Assembly (NCBI GenBank): GCA_016342745.1
Contig: JAEINT010000003.1
Span: 267,300-331,299, forward strand
Origin: Labilibaculum sp.
GTDB lineage: Bacteria > Bacteroidota > Bacteroidia > Bacteroidales > Marinifilaceae
Length of the DNA stretch: 64,000 bases
Direction: 5' to 3'
Below, one piece after another: positions 55,501 through 63,921 of this stretch (the first letter of the stretch is position 1; the number at the start of each line of letters is the position of its first letter). The position numbers and the translations under genes were made by a program. The notes beneath the pieces were generated by a model. That model was not told the DNA's origin. It ran no database searches and saw only the letters and a list, made by a program, of their open reading frames with translations.

Positions 55501-57526
55501 ATGCCTCCGCATCTGCTGGTTCAATTAAATTTTCCCAAACAGAGAAATCATTTGGTAGTTCATCATCATCATATCCCAGCATGTTTTTCCAGCCAGGAGA
55601 ATAATAAATCTCGTTTGTTTCCAAGTTCCAGTCGTACAAACCGTCTTTTGTAGCAGCCATTGCCAACTCAAATCGTTCTTCAGCAATACGTATTTCTTCT
55701 TCCACTTGCTTGCGTTCGGTGATGTCGTTCGTTGTTATAATTAGATTTTTATGAATTACTTGTATGTAAAGTTCACAAATTTTGGTCGAGCCATCTTTAC
55801 ATTTAATACGATATTCACCTGCACTCACAGCTTTAGTTGATTTGACTGCTAATTCGAACAAGGGTTTAAATCGCTCTATTACTTCATTTCGATAATCGGG
55901 GTTAGGGTAAGCCAGTTCAAACCATTCCTGCGAAGTTTTTGGGTCATGACCAAACAGTTGCTTTGCGCTAATACTCCAAAATAAAATATTCTTATTTTTA
56001 TCGACTATGGCAATGGGAAAAGGGCTTGAATCCAAAATCGTTTTAAAACGTTCTTCACCATCCTTTAATATTTCTTCAGCCTTTTTTCTTTCCGTAATAT
56101 CGATTACCCCAGCAATTGTACCTTGGTAATTACCAGACTTATCTATTATTGGAGCAGTGGTCATAGTGCAGAAAATCCGATTGCCATTTTTACAAATAAA
56201 TTCGAAGTCGTGCTGTTCTTTTAATCCTGCTTTCCGGTGTTCTATATTTTCATTAGCAATCTTAATACCTGTCTCATCCATAAAATCAAAAAGCGATTTC
56301 CCAATCATTTCTTCGGAAGAATAGCCCAACATATCCGCCATACTAGGGTTTGCGAAAGTGGTTATGTTGTTTTTGTCGATAACCCAAATTCCTTCTTGTG
56401 CCAAATTAATTAGGTCACGGTATTTTTTTTCACTTTCACGAAGTGCTTGATCTGCCAGTTTTTGTTGGGCAAGCATTTTTGATTGTTGTATGGTACTAAA
56501 ACTTAAAGTAGAAATTAGTCCGGCAAGCTTGGAATAAAATTTAATTCCTCTGTCCACAGTTTCCTTACTAAAACGCGGCACTCGGTCTAGTGCTGCAAGG
56601 TATTCTTTTTCATCGAATCCGAATTTTTTTGCTTGCTTGCGGAAAATCTCAACATTTGGCACCTCGCCTTCAAGGAAGTATTGCCCCATAAAAACATTTC
56701 CAACATGTTTCCCTCCAACTACAATGGGTGTAACAATGTCCCACATATTGTTTTTGCAGTGGTAAGCTTTACATGTTCCTTCGGGCACACCTTGGGTGAG
56801 GATGGTGTCGCTTTCAATACAGTTTTTAAGGGTGTCGGGATTACATCTGTGGAACTTTGTACAGATATCTTGCCATCCAACAGCAACCAAAACTTTTCCT
56901 GAGATATCGAGTACCGCTCCTAACATACCAGTAATCTGATAAAAATCTTCCATTAAAGACTGCAAAATTTCAGTGTCAATAATATCAGAAAGTTCAAGAG
57001 TGCTAATATCTCCATGCGGCTCTGTAATTGCCTTGAGTTTATTTTTAATGGTGGCTTCGCTTTGTTTCAATGCTTCTTCCGCCTGTTTGTTCGCCTTAGT
57101 TTCCAATGAAACAAGCATAAAATGATCAAGTTGTTTATGATCATTATATACTGGAACAATTGTTGAATGATACCATAAAGTATTGCCTTCCATATCCTGC
57201 GTAGGGGCTTCCAGTGTTATCGTTTCACCTGTTTCCTTCGCTCTTTTTAATTTTTTGATCATGGAGATCTTAAAAGAATCGGGAAAAAAGGAGAGAGGGT
57301 ATGGCTTGCCATAAAATTCTGTAATATCATTAATCTTGAGATCTCTGATTCCAGACTTGTTTATGTATTTTAAATTAAATTCGAGATCAATTAATTTGGT
57401 GCATACAGGTGAATTTTCGAACCAGATATTTTTTTTAAATTCCGATTTTTCCAATGCGTAATTTTTCGATTCTAAATGGCTGATTTTAATTAGAAGCTCC
57501 TCTTTTGTTTGATTTTTTTTGTTCAT
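52583..57526 (-). CDS. Cytoplasmic hybrid histidine kinase with PocR, GAF and seven PAS domains
   Basis: I start at the ATG at 57526 (AGGTGGGG lies just before it) rather than the TTG at 57574, giving 1647 residues. Approximate order: PAS 30-155; PocR ligand-binding domain 165-345 (with GQYFLEGEVPNVE and the CNPDTLKNCIESD, CKAYHCKNNMWD cysteine segments); PAS 355-470, 480-610, 615-735; GAF 745-915; PAS 920-1035, 1045-1160, 1165-1280; HisKA with His1292 (MSHEIRTPMNG); HATPase 1410-1520; receiver domain 1525-1645 with Asp1581 (LVLMDIKMPKMNG). There is no transmembrane helix and no DNA-binding output, so it must pass phosphate to another regulator. PocR domains in other bacteria are linked to small diols. 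Its gene is convergent with glpABC. Confidence 0.92.
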   Translation of the reverse strand: MNKKNQTKEELLIKISHLESKNYALEKSEFKKNIWFENSPVCTKLIDLEFNLKYINKSGIRDLKINDITEFYGKPYPLSFFPDSFKISMIKKLKRAKETGETITLEAPTQDMEGNTLWYHSTIVPVYNDHKQLDHFMLVSLETKANKQAEEALKQSEATIKNKLKAITEPHGDISTLELSDIIDTEILQSLMEDFYQITGMLGAVLDISGKVLVAVGWQDICTKFHRCNPDTLKNCIESDTILTQGVPEGTCKAYHCKNNMWDIVTPIVVGGKHVGNVFMGQYFLEGEVPNVEIFRKQAKKFGFDEKEYLAALDRVPRFSKETVDRGIKFYSKLAGLISTLSFSTIQQSKMLAQQKLADQALRESEKKYRDLINLAQEGIWVIDKNNITTFANPSMADMLGYSSEEMIGKSLFDFMDETGIKIANENIEHRKAGLKEQHDFEFICKNGNRIFCTMTTAPIIDKSGNYQGTIAGVIDITERKKAEEILKDGEERFKTILDSSPFPIAIVDKNKNILFWSISAKQLFGHDPKTSQEWFELAYPNPDYRNEVIERFKPLFELAVKSTKAVSAGEYRIKCKDGSTKICELYIQVIHKNLIITTNDITERKQVEEEIRIAEERFELAMAATKDGLYDWNLETNEIYYSPGWKNMLGYDDDELPNDFSVWENLIEPADAEASWKMQQELINKQRNHFELEFKMKHKKGHWVDILSRAEIFYNDKGKAIRMVGTHVDISERKHEEKILDVELKMFEYSINHSEEELLQKFLDEAEELTGSEIGFYHYIEDDQESISLQAWSSNTLNKMCKGLGESSRHYPISEAGVWMDCVKERKPVIHNDYSSLTHKKGLPEGHAPMIRELVVPVIRGNQIMAVLGVGNKKSDYNEADVKTVQRLADITWETAIRKQAEENLKNTFDISPSIISKANVDTGYFIEANQAVTRLLGYTTEEFTSKPLMEFIHPDDKQRTVDEIVEQKDGRDTTFFENRYLCKDGSYKWMAWHSTKADENGIVTAIASDISERKIIEQEIVETKQFYENIIEGVQDGIWVTDKNDVIFYANSAMEKIAGMPRDQIQGNNVLKGFPEETIVEFSNFYKQAKKEKKPVWYEVELKTPTKKDVCQNGWLIPQYQNNVFSGIICTVRDISERKKAEGSVRKLSTAVQQSPSSIAISDTNGKLEYVNPKYTELTGYSSAESIGRQSNIFKSDEQDDLFFNEIWKTVDSGKVWRGQFHNKKKNGELFWEAASISAILNESGEIINYIKIGEDITQQKNTEAELKIALEKALESDRLKSAFLANMSHEIRTPMNGILGFVNLLNEPNLRKSKVDEYSAIINKSGERLLNTINDIIDISKIEAGEMLIANTETSINNIMEELLSFFTPEASMKGLSLAIEPSLSAEQPTVITDSNKLHGILSNLIKNAIKYTEKGHITFGYLVKEGVIEFSVKDTGVGIPKDRLQAIFNRFEQADIEDSKVFEGSGLGLAISKAYAEMLGGDIFAESTVGKGSKFEFTIPYVNAIKKKTEQYPGNFKNIAARIEDLNLLVVEDDETSSELLKYTLLGLFKEIIFVDNGKDAIETCRINPEIDLVLMDIKMPKMNGYDATTEIRKFNKDLIIIAQTAYALRGDREKAIEVGCDDYITKPINKVLLLDLINKLIG

Positions 57527-57689
57527 ATGCCCCACCTGTAATAAATTAAAACCTTTAATGATATTAAGATACAATGAATCTATATACCTTTTACATTTCT
57601 TTTCAATTAAGTATATAATTTATAAAATATTGAATTCAACAAATGGATAAAGTGCAATTCACTTTGTTTCAGTAATTTGTTGCTAGTTG

Positions 57690-60086
57690 TTACTTTGTTA
57701 AGTATTGACTCGTAATTGCAAGTAATTTTTCTTTTTTTATTGGTTTCGAAATAAAATCGTTGCAACCTGCATTTGTGGCTTCGTCCTGCTCCTGGGTGGC
57801 CGTGTAGGCTGTTTGTGCAATAATAGGTAAGTGCTGTCTGAACTGCCTAATTTTTTTAGTCGCATTAATACCGCTCATTATTGGCATTTTTATATCCATT
57901 AGAATTAAATCGATCTGGTCATTTGTAGTGCAGATATCTACCGCATCTTTTCCATTTTTGGCATGAATGATTGTTAATTTGTCGTCAAGTTCAGAAAGGA
58001 GAATTTTCAAAAAAATAAAATTTATTTCTTCGTCTTCAGCTATTAAAATGGTTTGATGCTTTTCTTCATTCGAATTTGGTATTTTATCTGAAGTTATCTT
58101 ATTTTCCTTATATTTCCGATTTGCAGGTTGATACGGGATACTTACAGAAAATATTGAACCCTTTCCCTTTTCTGATTCTAAAGTAATATTGCCACCAAGA
58201 AGCTTTGCATTTTCTTTGGCTATAGATAAACCTAATCCTAATCCTCCAACATTTTGAGATATTTCTTTATCTTCTTGTGAGAAACGCTCGAAAATAAGTT
58301 TTTGTTTTTCGGGATGTACTCCAATACCAGTATCTTTTACATAAATTATGATATTATCATTTTGCAGTCTACAGCCTAATTCAATGGATCCATTATTTGT
58401 AAACTTTAAGGCATTTTCTAGAAGATTACTTACAATTCTGTTCAATTTGTAGGGATCCGTGAGTACAGTACTTGAATTTTGACACAGGTTATTTTTTAGA
58501 TATAGTGGCGTTTTATTTGCTAATGCCTTTGGTTCGAATATTGTAAATAATTCCAATAAGAATTCATTTAAATGAAATTCCTCTATTTGTGGACTAACCT
58601 GTTTTGTTCCTAGCTCTGATATCTCAAGAATGTCATCGATGATACGAAGTAGCTGATTTCCACTATTCTGAATGATTTTGATATAATGTTGTTGACTTGA
58701 ATATGTAATGTTTGGCTCATTTAACAACTCAGAAAAACCAAGAATTCCATTCATTGGAGTTCTAATTTCATGTGACATATTATTAATGAACTCAGTTTTT
58801 AGTTGGTTACTTTCTTCAGCTTTTTCTTTTGCCGTTTTAAGTTCATATTCAATTTTTTTCTGAGCCGTAATATCACGAAATTCTACAACCCGAACATTTT
58901 TCCCACTATATGGTATTTGACGTGCTTCCAATCGAATAGGGTATTCCTCTCCATTTTTACGTAATCCTATACTTTCATATGGCTTTTCATATTCGCTTAA
59001 GATATTTCCCAAAACAATATCACGGGAATTTTCTGCAATAAGTAACAATCCATTCATTTCAACCAGCTCTTCTGTCGAATATCCCGACATTGTTGCAAGA
59101 CCTTGATTACAATCTAAAATCATTCCCTTATCATGTATAGCAATTCCACCAAACGAAGCATTGTGGAGAGCTTTAAATCGAGTTTCACTTTTTTCAGCAA
59201 TCTTTATTGTTGATAGCAACTCTTCATTTTGGGCTTGATATTTTTCGGTAAGAGCTAAATATTCTTCATTCTGTTTTTGAAGGTTAAATTCTGCGATTTT
59301 CTGATCAGTAATATCTTCAACACTCGACCAAATATAATCTTGATTATCCTTTTTTATAATTTTTCCCTGCAATCGAACGTGAATTAATTTTCCAGATTTA
59401 TGAATGTATTCTTTTTCGTAGGGACCATAAGCTCCATTCTTATTTAGGGAATCCAGTTGAAATTCTTCTTGCTTAATATATTTTTCTGGTGTAATATCCC
59501 AATAGGTTAATTTCAATGTTTCTTCAATAGTGTGACCTATGATATTTGCATAAGCTTGATTAACATCAATTAATTCACCTGTAAATTTAGTCAGAGCTAA
59601 TCCAATTGGAGATTCATTAAAAAGCATTTGAGTGAAATTGTCACTTTCTATCGCTTTCTCATTAGCTACAACAAGTTCTTCGTATTTTTCAACAAGTTCT
59701 TTCGATTGTTCTTCTATTAACTTTTTACTTTTTTGTTTTGTACTAATTTCGGCCGATAACCATTTTTTTATTAAAATAGTAAAAATTAATACGGCGGTTA
59801 TGAGGTTCAGTATTTTTGGGATAAATACAACTTTAGGTTGCGCCAAATAATTGAAAATTTCAATGGGAATTATTCCGGAAAGTGATGTATACCATGCACC
59901 AAAATAGATACTCTCAAAAAGTGTTCGAAAAGCATCTATTGATAAAACAACAAGAAGTAATTTTAATAATTTATCTGATTTACCAATTGTACTCGTCTTC
60001 TTGATGTAAAAAAATAGAATGTAAGACCAAATTAGTACTAAAATCCAATAGGTGATTGGAGTAATGAGTTTGAAAAAATCGTCCAT
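57690..60086 (-). CDS. Membrane hybrid histidine kinase with two PAS domains
   Basis: A 798-residue protein. The N-terminal membrane region has three hydrophobic segments (about 10-30 YWILVLIWSYILFFY, 43-72, 90-112 IPKILNLITAVLIFTILI). Then PAS 1 (about 152-270, ending SVEDITDQK), PAS 2 (about 305-415, ending FRDITAQKK), HisKA with His439 (MSHEIRTPMNGILGF), HATPase (about 545-660, with NALKF and GLGLGLSIAKENAKLLGG), and a C-terminal receiver with Asp731 (LILMDIKMPIMSG). No output domain is present. It lies about 160 bp upstream (transcription-wise) of the PocR kinase on the same strand; the HisKA-to-receiver parts of both are similar, so they are probably duplicates. The signal sensed is unknown. 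Confidence 0.92.
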   Translation of the reverse strand: MDDFFKLITPITYWILVLIWSYILFFYIKKTSTIGKSDKLLKLLLVVLSIDAFRTLFESIYFGAWYTSLSGIIPIEIFNYLAQPKVVFIPKILNLITAVLIFTILIKKWLSAEISTKQKSKKLIEEQSKELVEKYEELVVANEKAIESDNFTQMLFNESPIGLALTKFTGELIDVNQAYANIIGHTIEETLKLTYWDITPEKYIKQEEFQLDSLNKNGAYGPYEKEYIHKSGKLIHVRLQGKIIKKDNQDYIWSSVEDITDQKIAEFNLQKQNEEYLALTEKYQAQNEELLSTIKIAEKSETRFKALHNASFGGIAIHDKGMILDCNQGLATMSGYSTEELVEMNGLLLIAENSRDIVLGNILSEYEKPYESIGLRKNGEEYPIRLEARQIPYSGKNVRVVEFRDITAQKKIEYELKTAKEKAEESNQLKTEFINNMSHEIRTPMNGILGFSELLNEPNITYSSQQHYIKIIQNSGNQLLRIIDDILEISELGTKQVSPQIEEFHLNEFLLELFTIFEPKALANKTPLYLKNNLCQNSSTVLTDPYKLNRIVSNLLENALKFTNNGSIELGCRLQNDNIIIYVKDTGIGVHPEKQKLIFERFSQEDKEISQNVGGLGLGLSIAKENAKLLGGNITLESEKGKGSIFSVSIPYQPANRKYKENKITSDKIPNSNEEKHQTILIAEDEEINFIFLKILLSELDDKLTIIHAKNGKDAVDICTTNDQIDLILMDIKMPIMSGINATKKIRQFRQHLPIIAQTAYTATQEQDEATNAGCNDFISKPIKKEKLLAITSQYLTK

Positions 60087-60174
60087 ACTATCTGTTTAGT
60101 ATTAAGAAAAGCGTTTGTAGTCTCTAATATATTGAATTAAAGTTGAGAATGGAAAAAAATTATCAAATAGACCT

Positions 60175-60231
60175 TAAGTTAATTATAGTCATGTTCATGG
60201 AATACAAATATGTAATGCCACGATAAAAGGA
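60175..60231. repeat. Right copy of the ~55-bp direct repeat flanking the two kinase genes
   Basis: It shares TTAATTATAGTC, GTTCAT and AATGCCACGAT with the left copy at 52466-52520, in the same order. The right arm of the terminator present at the left copy is missing here, so this copy looks like a cut-off piece of the glpC terminator region. Confidence 0.7.
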
Positions 60232-60358
60232 AAGAGAATTACGGTTCAGATTTAAAAGAGTGTTTAAATTATTTTACTAAGGCGATGCACGACAAAAGCT
60301 AGAATAGATTGGCATTGTTCTGAAGTAAGGGAAAACTAGCACAACATGCATAATGAAG

Positions 60359-60396
60359 AAAACCCCTTTGGCAATTGAGCCGAAGGGGTTTTTAAA
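60359..60396 (-). terminator. Strong terminator of the hexuronate operon
   Basis: The stem AACCCCTT-TGGC pairs with GCCG-AAGGGGTT (12 bp, one G-T pair) and is flanked by A's and T's on both sides. On the minus strand the T run follows the hairpin, about 55 bp behind the transporter stop. Confidence 0.9.
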
Positions 60397-60451
60397 CTTT
60401 ACTCATTAAAAAAGAAAGGATAAAAAGAATATCCGGTATGTTGTTTCTTAC

Positions 60452-61762
60452 TTATTGAATTGGATTTAGATTTTCATCTAAAGGTTGCATTTTAGGCATA
60501 ATTAAATGCACCACACCCAGAAGTATCACATAACTGGATCCGGCAACAAGAAATGCCCAAAAGAATCCTGTGTTGTTAGCAGTATCCAGTACCGATCCTA
60601 AAACGATATTGAAAAGCATACCTGCAACGGCACCAACCATTCCACCAATACCAACAACCGAAGCTGTTGCTTTCTTAGGGAATACGTCGGAAGCTAAGGT
60701 GAATATGTTTGCCGACCAAGCCTGATGACCTGCAGCACCCAATGCGATTAAGAAAATGGCAATCCATTTGCTTTCGGTAAAGGCTACAAAACAAACGGGT
60801 AGAATTACCAAGGCACAAATTAAAAGCGTTACTTTACGCGCTTTGTTTAAGGACCATCCTTTTTTCATTAATGAACCTGATAGCCATCCACCGAATATAC
60901 TTCCAGTATCTGCTATAGCATAAATAACAAGGAAAGGAATTCCCATTTCTTTAATTTTCACATCGAAATTATCTGCTAAGAAGATCGCTCCCCAGAACAG
61001 GTAAAACCACCAAACAGCATCGGTAATTTTTGCAATAGAGAATGCCCAAGTTTGTTTCTTTCGAATAACACTTTTCCATGGCAACTTTTCAGTTGTTTCT
61101 ACTTCAGAATCGCTTTGAATGTAGGCTAATTCTTCTTTTGTGATTTTTGGATGATCTTCAGGCTTTTTGTAGGTGCGATACCACAGGTATACCCAAATTG
61201 CACTAAGAACACCAGTAATTAAAAATGGAATTTGCCAATTGACTAATTCTCCTTCGCCTCTGTCTCCGCCACTCCAGTATACAATGGCTCCCACAACAAA
61301 TGGGGCAGCAATTGCACCAACAGCAGTCGCTGCGTTAAAAATACCTGTTGCAAAAGCTCTCTCTTTTTTCGGGAACCATTCGGCAACTGTTTTAATAGCA
61401 GCAGGGAAGTTACCCGCCTCACCAAAACCCAATCCGAATCGAGCAGCCATGAAACCGATTAAGCTAAAGCCACGACCTACGGCAGCATGTGCCATTCCAA
61501 ATAAACTCCAAATACCAATGGATACAATGTATCCTTTTTTTGTTCCTAGTTTATCGATAATTCCGCCCATAGAAATAAGACCTATAGCATAAGCTATTTG
61601 AAATACGACTAAAATACTAGAATAATCTTGTTTCGTCCAACCGAAATATTCGATAAGCTCAGGTGACATTACCCCCATTATACTTCTGTCGAAATAGTTA
61701 ATGCTGGTAGCCATAAATAGCATTGCCAGTACCCTATATCGATAATGTTTTACTTTGAACAT
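60452..61762 (-). CDS. MFS hexuronate transporter, ExuT-like
   Basis: A 436-residue integral membrane protein with 12 predicted helices, of the anion:cation symporter (ExuT/NanT-like) group of the MFS. Landmarks are INYFDRSIMGVMSPEL in helix 1, GGIIDKLGTKKGYIVS (MFS motif A) after helix 2, and FGLGFGEAGNFPAAIKTVAEWFPKKERAFATGIFNAATAVGAIAAP in helices 4-5, which closely fits ExuT-type transporters (R/G-x-GEA..FPA..k.vaeWfP.keRa). Its likely role is uptake of glucuronate or galacturonate with protons. It is the last gene of the minus-strand operon, 16 bp after uxuA, followed by a strong terminator. The exact sugar acid is inferred from the neighbours UxuA and the mannonate-oxidoreductase-like SDR. 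Confidence 0.88.
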   Translation of the reverse strand: MFKVKHYRYRVLAMLFMATSINYFDRSIMGVMSPELIEYFGWTKQDYSSILVVFQIAYAIGLISMGGIIDKLGTKKGYIVSIGIWSLFGMAHAAVGRGFSLIGFMAARFGLGFGEAGNFPAAIKTVAEWFPKKERAFATGIFNAATAVGAIAAPFVVGAIVYWSGGDRGEGELVNWQIPFLITGVLSAIWVYLWYRTYKKPEDHPKITKEELAYIQSDSEVETTEKLPWKSVIRKKQTWAFSIAKITDAVWWFYLFWGAIFLADNFDVKIKEMGIPFLVIYAIADTGSIFGGWLSGSLMKKGWSLNKARKVTLLICALVILPVCFVAFTESKWIAIFLIALGAAGHQAWSANIFTLASDVFPKKATASVVGIGGMVGAVAGMLFNIVLGSVLDTANNTGFFWAFLVAGSSYVILLGVVHLIMPKMQPLDENLNPIQ

Positions 61763-61777
61763 AGTGTTGAATTTGTT

Positions 61778-62962
61778 TTATTTAATACTAGCCATTAATC
61801 CTTGTTCTAAACCTCTTAGTTCAGCTAATCCTTTCATTCTTCCATATAAAGAATATCCAGGGTTGGTTGTTTTTGGAAGATCATCTAGCATTTTGTTACC
61901 ATGATCGGGACGCATTGGAATTTGCCAATCGGAACGGCCAGCTTCCTTACGAGCTTTTTCTTCAATAAGTAATTCTCTCATAACAGCAGGAATGTCAATA
62001 TCTCCTTCGAATAAGTAATCTTCGAAGAAGTTTCCTTCTGCATCTCTGCTAACATTTCTTAGGTGTACAAAATTGATTCGAGAAGCCAATTTTGCAGTCA
62101 TTTCTGGAAGATCGTTAAAATGACCAGCTCCGAAAGAACCTGTACAAAGTGTAATTCCATTAGAAGGAGAATCAATCACTTTGGTCAACTCTAAAGCATC
62201 TTCAACAGTACTTACAACGCGAGGTAATCCAAGCAAAGCACGTGGTGGATCATCTGGATGAATGGCCATAAGAACACCAGCTTGTTCAGCCACAGGAATA
62301 ATCTCAGATAAGAAATCGTGAAGGTGTTTTTTTAATTTGCTAGCATCAATGTCGTTATAGGTATCCAATACTTTCTGGAAACTTTCTAATGTATATGATT
62401 CCTCGGCACCAGGAAGTCCGGCGATTACGGTTTTTGTAATTTTTTTGATTGCTTCGGCTGTCATGGTTTTGAATTTCGCCTCGGCTCTCTCCAAAATAGC
62501 ATCCGAATAATCTTGTCTTGAATTTTTTCTTTTCAGGATAAATACATCAAAAGCAGCAAAAATATCAATCTCAAATTTAAGAGCATTCGATCCATCACCC
62601 GATTCAAATTCTAAATCGGTTCTTGACCAATCTAAAACTGGCATGAAGTTGTAGCAAATGGTTTTGATTCCACATGCACCCAAGTTCTTGATGCTTTCTT
62701 TATAGCTCTCAACAAGCTGCTTGTAGTTGCCTGTTTGTTTTTTGATATCCTCGTGAACAGGAACACTTTCTACAACCGACCAAGTGAGTCCGACAGCTTC
62801 AATTTCCGCTACTCTTTTCTTAATTTCTTCGATTGTCCAAACTTCTCCGTTTGGGATATGGTGAAGAGCACTTACAATACCAGTAGCGCCAGTTTGTCTG
62901 ATTTCTTGTAATGATATTGGATCGTTTGGCCCGTACCATCTCCATGTTTGTTCTAATGCCAT
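61778..62962 (-). CDS. uxuA: Mannonate dehydratase
   Basis: I start at the ATG at 62962 (MALEQTWRWYGPNDPISL), which gives 394 residues, the usual UxuA length; the frame runs back to a GTG at 63028 that adds 22 residues with no family resemblance. The enzyme is a TIM-barrel metalloenzyme that dehydrates D-mannonate to 2-keto-3-deoxygluconate. Signature stretches are RQTGATGIVSALHHIPNGEVW, AIHPDDPPRALLGLPRVVST (metal-binding His/Asp region), LCTGSFGAGHFNDLPEM, INFVHLRNV and MRPDHGNKMLDD near the C-terminus. It lies between the SDR gene (114 bp upstream) and the ExuT-like transporter (16 bp downstream) in one operon for hexuronate catabolism. Confidence 0.95.
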   Translation of the reverse strand: MALEQTWRWYGPNDPISLQEIRQTGATGIVSALHHIPNGEVWTIEEIKKRVAEIEAVGLTWSVVESVPVHEDIKKQTGNYKQLVESYKESIKNLGACGIKTICYNFMPVLDWSRTDLEFESGDGSNALKFEIDIFAAFDVFILKRKNSRQDYSDAILERAEAKFKTMTAEAIKKITKTVIAGLPGAEESYTLESFQKVLDTYNDIDASKLKKHLHDFLSEIIPVAEQAGVLMAIHPDDPPRALLGLPRVVSTVEDALELTKVIDSPSNGITLCTGSFGAGHFNDLPEMTAKLASRINFVHLRNVSRDAEGNFFEDYLFEGDIDIPAVMRELLIEEKARKEAGRSDWQIPMRPDHGNKMLDDLPKTTNPGYSLYGRMKGLAELRGLEQGLMASIK

Positions 62963-63075
62963 ATTCTTCGTTTTTAGTTTAAGGACAAAACGGACAAGAG
63001 GTGATTGAATCTTGTTCCGTTTTGCCACTTAAACACACTAACCTAAATTAATATAATTGAAACTATAAAGCCTTA

Positions 63076-63915
63076 TCAAACACCACTGTATGCACTAAAC
63101 CCACCATCAACAGGTATCACAACTCCTGTAACAAAAGCTGACCAGTCCGATAGTAAGTAGAGTAGGGTACCTTGTAATTCTTGAGGTGTACCGTAACGTT
63201 CCATTGGTGTATTGTTGATGATTTTCACACCTCTAGCAGTTGGTTCGCCAGTTTCTTCATCTGTTAATAAGAATCTGTTCTGATTCGTTAACAAGAAACC
63301 TGGTGCAATTGCATTTACACGAACACCCATTTTAGAGAAGTGAACAGATAACCATTGAGTGAAGTTATTCACGGCTGCTTTAGCTGCAGAATAAGCTGCA
63401 ATACGGGTTAGTGGACGATACGAATTCATAGAAGAAACATTCACAATCGATCCTTCTTTTTTCTCAATCATATCCATTGAGAATACCATAGTTGGAAGAA
63501 TGGTTCCCTTAAAGTTCAAATCAAAAACCTTATCAAAACCTTCCATTTTCATTCCGAAGAAAGTTTCGTCAAGATTTTCCATATCAGCATCAACCATTTG
63601 GTCAACACCCGATGTAGCTAAAGGAGAATTTCCTCCGGCTCCATTGATTAAATAATCAATGCTCCCTAGCTTACTATTGATTATTTTTTTTGCTTCTAGT
63701 AATGAATCTTTATCAAGAACACTCGCAGGAACACCAATTGATGCTACTTTAAATTCTTTTTCTATTTCTTGAGCTAATTTTTTAACAGCTTCGGCGTTAA
63801 TATCAACTAGTGCTGTTTTAACACCCATTGCAGCTAATGATTTTGCCATTGCAGAGCAAATTACGCCACCTGCACCTGTTACTACTGCTACTTTATTATT
63901 TAAATTAGTATCCAT
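63076..63915 (-). CDS. SDR-family D-mannonate oxidoreductase-like enzyme (fructuronate reductase role)
   Basis: A 279-residue short-chain dehydrogenase. The Rossmann motif is TGAGGVICSAMAKSLA (from Thr13), followed by ALVDINAEA, NGAGGNSP (the NAG-equivalent), the catalytic Ser in NVSSMNS, and Tyr175/Lys179 in YSAAKAAV, then NAIAPGFLLTNQNR. In this position next to uxuA, such SDRs replace UxuB and reduce D-fructuronate to D-mannonate with NAD(P)H; that role is inferred from context, since the fold alone does not give the substrate. It starts 6 bp after the stop of an upstream partial gene, so the operon continues beyond the window. All catalytic residues are present. Confidence 0.88.
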   Translation of the reverse strand: MDTNLNNKVAVVTGAGGVICSAMAKSLAAMGVKTALVDINAEAVKKLAQEIEKEFKVASIGVPASVLDKDSLLEAKKIINSKLGSIDYLINGAGGNSPLATSGVDQMVDADMENLDETFFGMKMEGFDKVFDLNFKGTILPTMVFSMDMIEKKEGSIVNVSSMNSYRPLTRIAAYSAAKAAVNNFTQWLSVHFSKMGVRVNAIAPGFLLTNQNRFLLTDEETGEPTARGVKIINNTPMERYGTPQELQGTLLYLLSDWSAFVTGVVIPVDGGFSAYSGV

Positions 63916-63921
63916 ATCGAA

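Larger units (their letters stand above)
60087..60451. other. Intergenic region with repeat copy and terminator
   Basis: It holds the right copy of the 55-bp repeat (60175-60231) and the strong terminator of the uronate operon (60359-60396). I see no ORF or RNA gene in it. The kinase promoter should lie near 60090-60170, but there is no exact -7 element. Confidence 0.55.
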
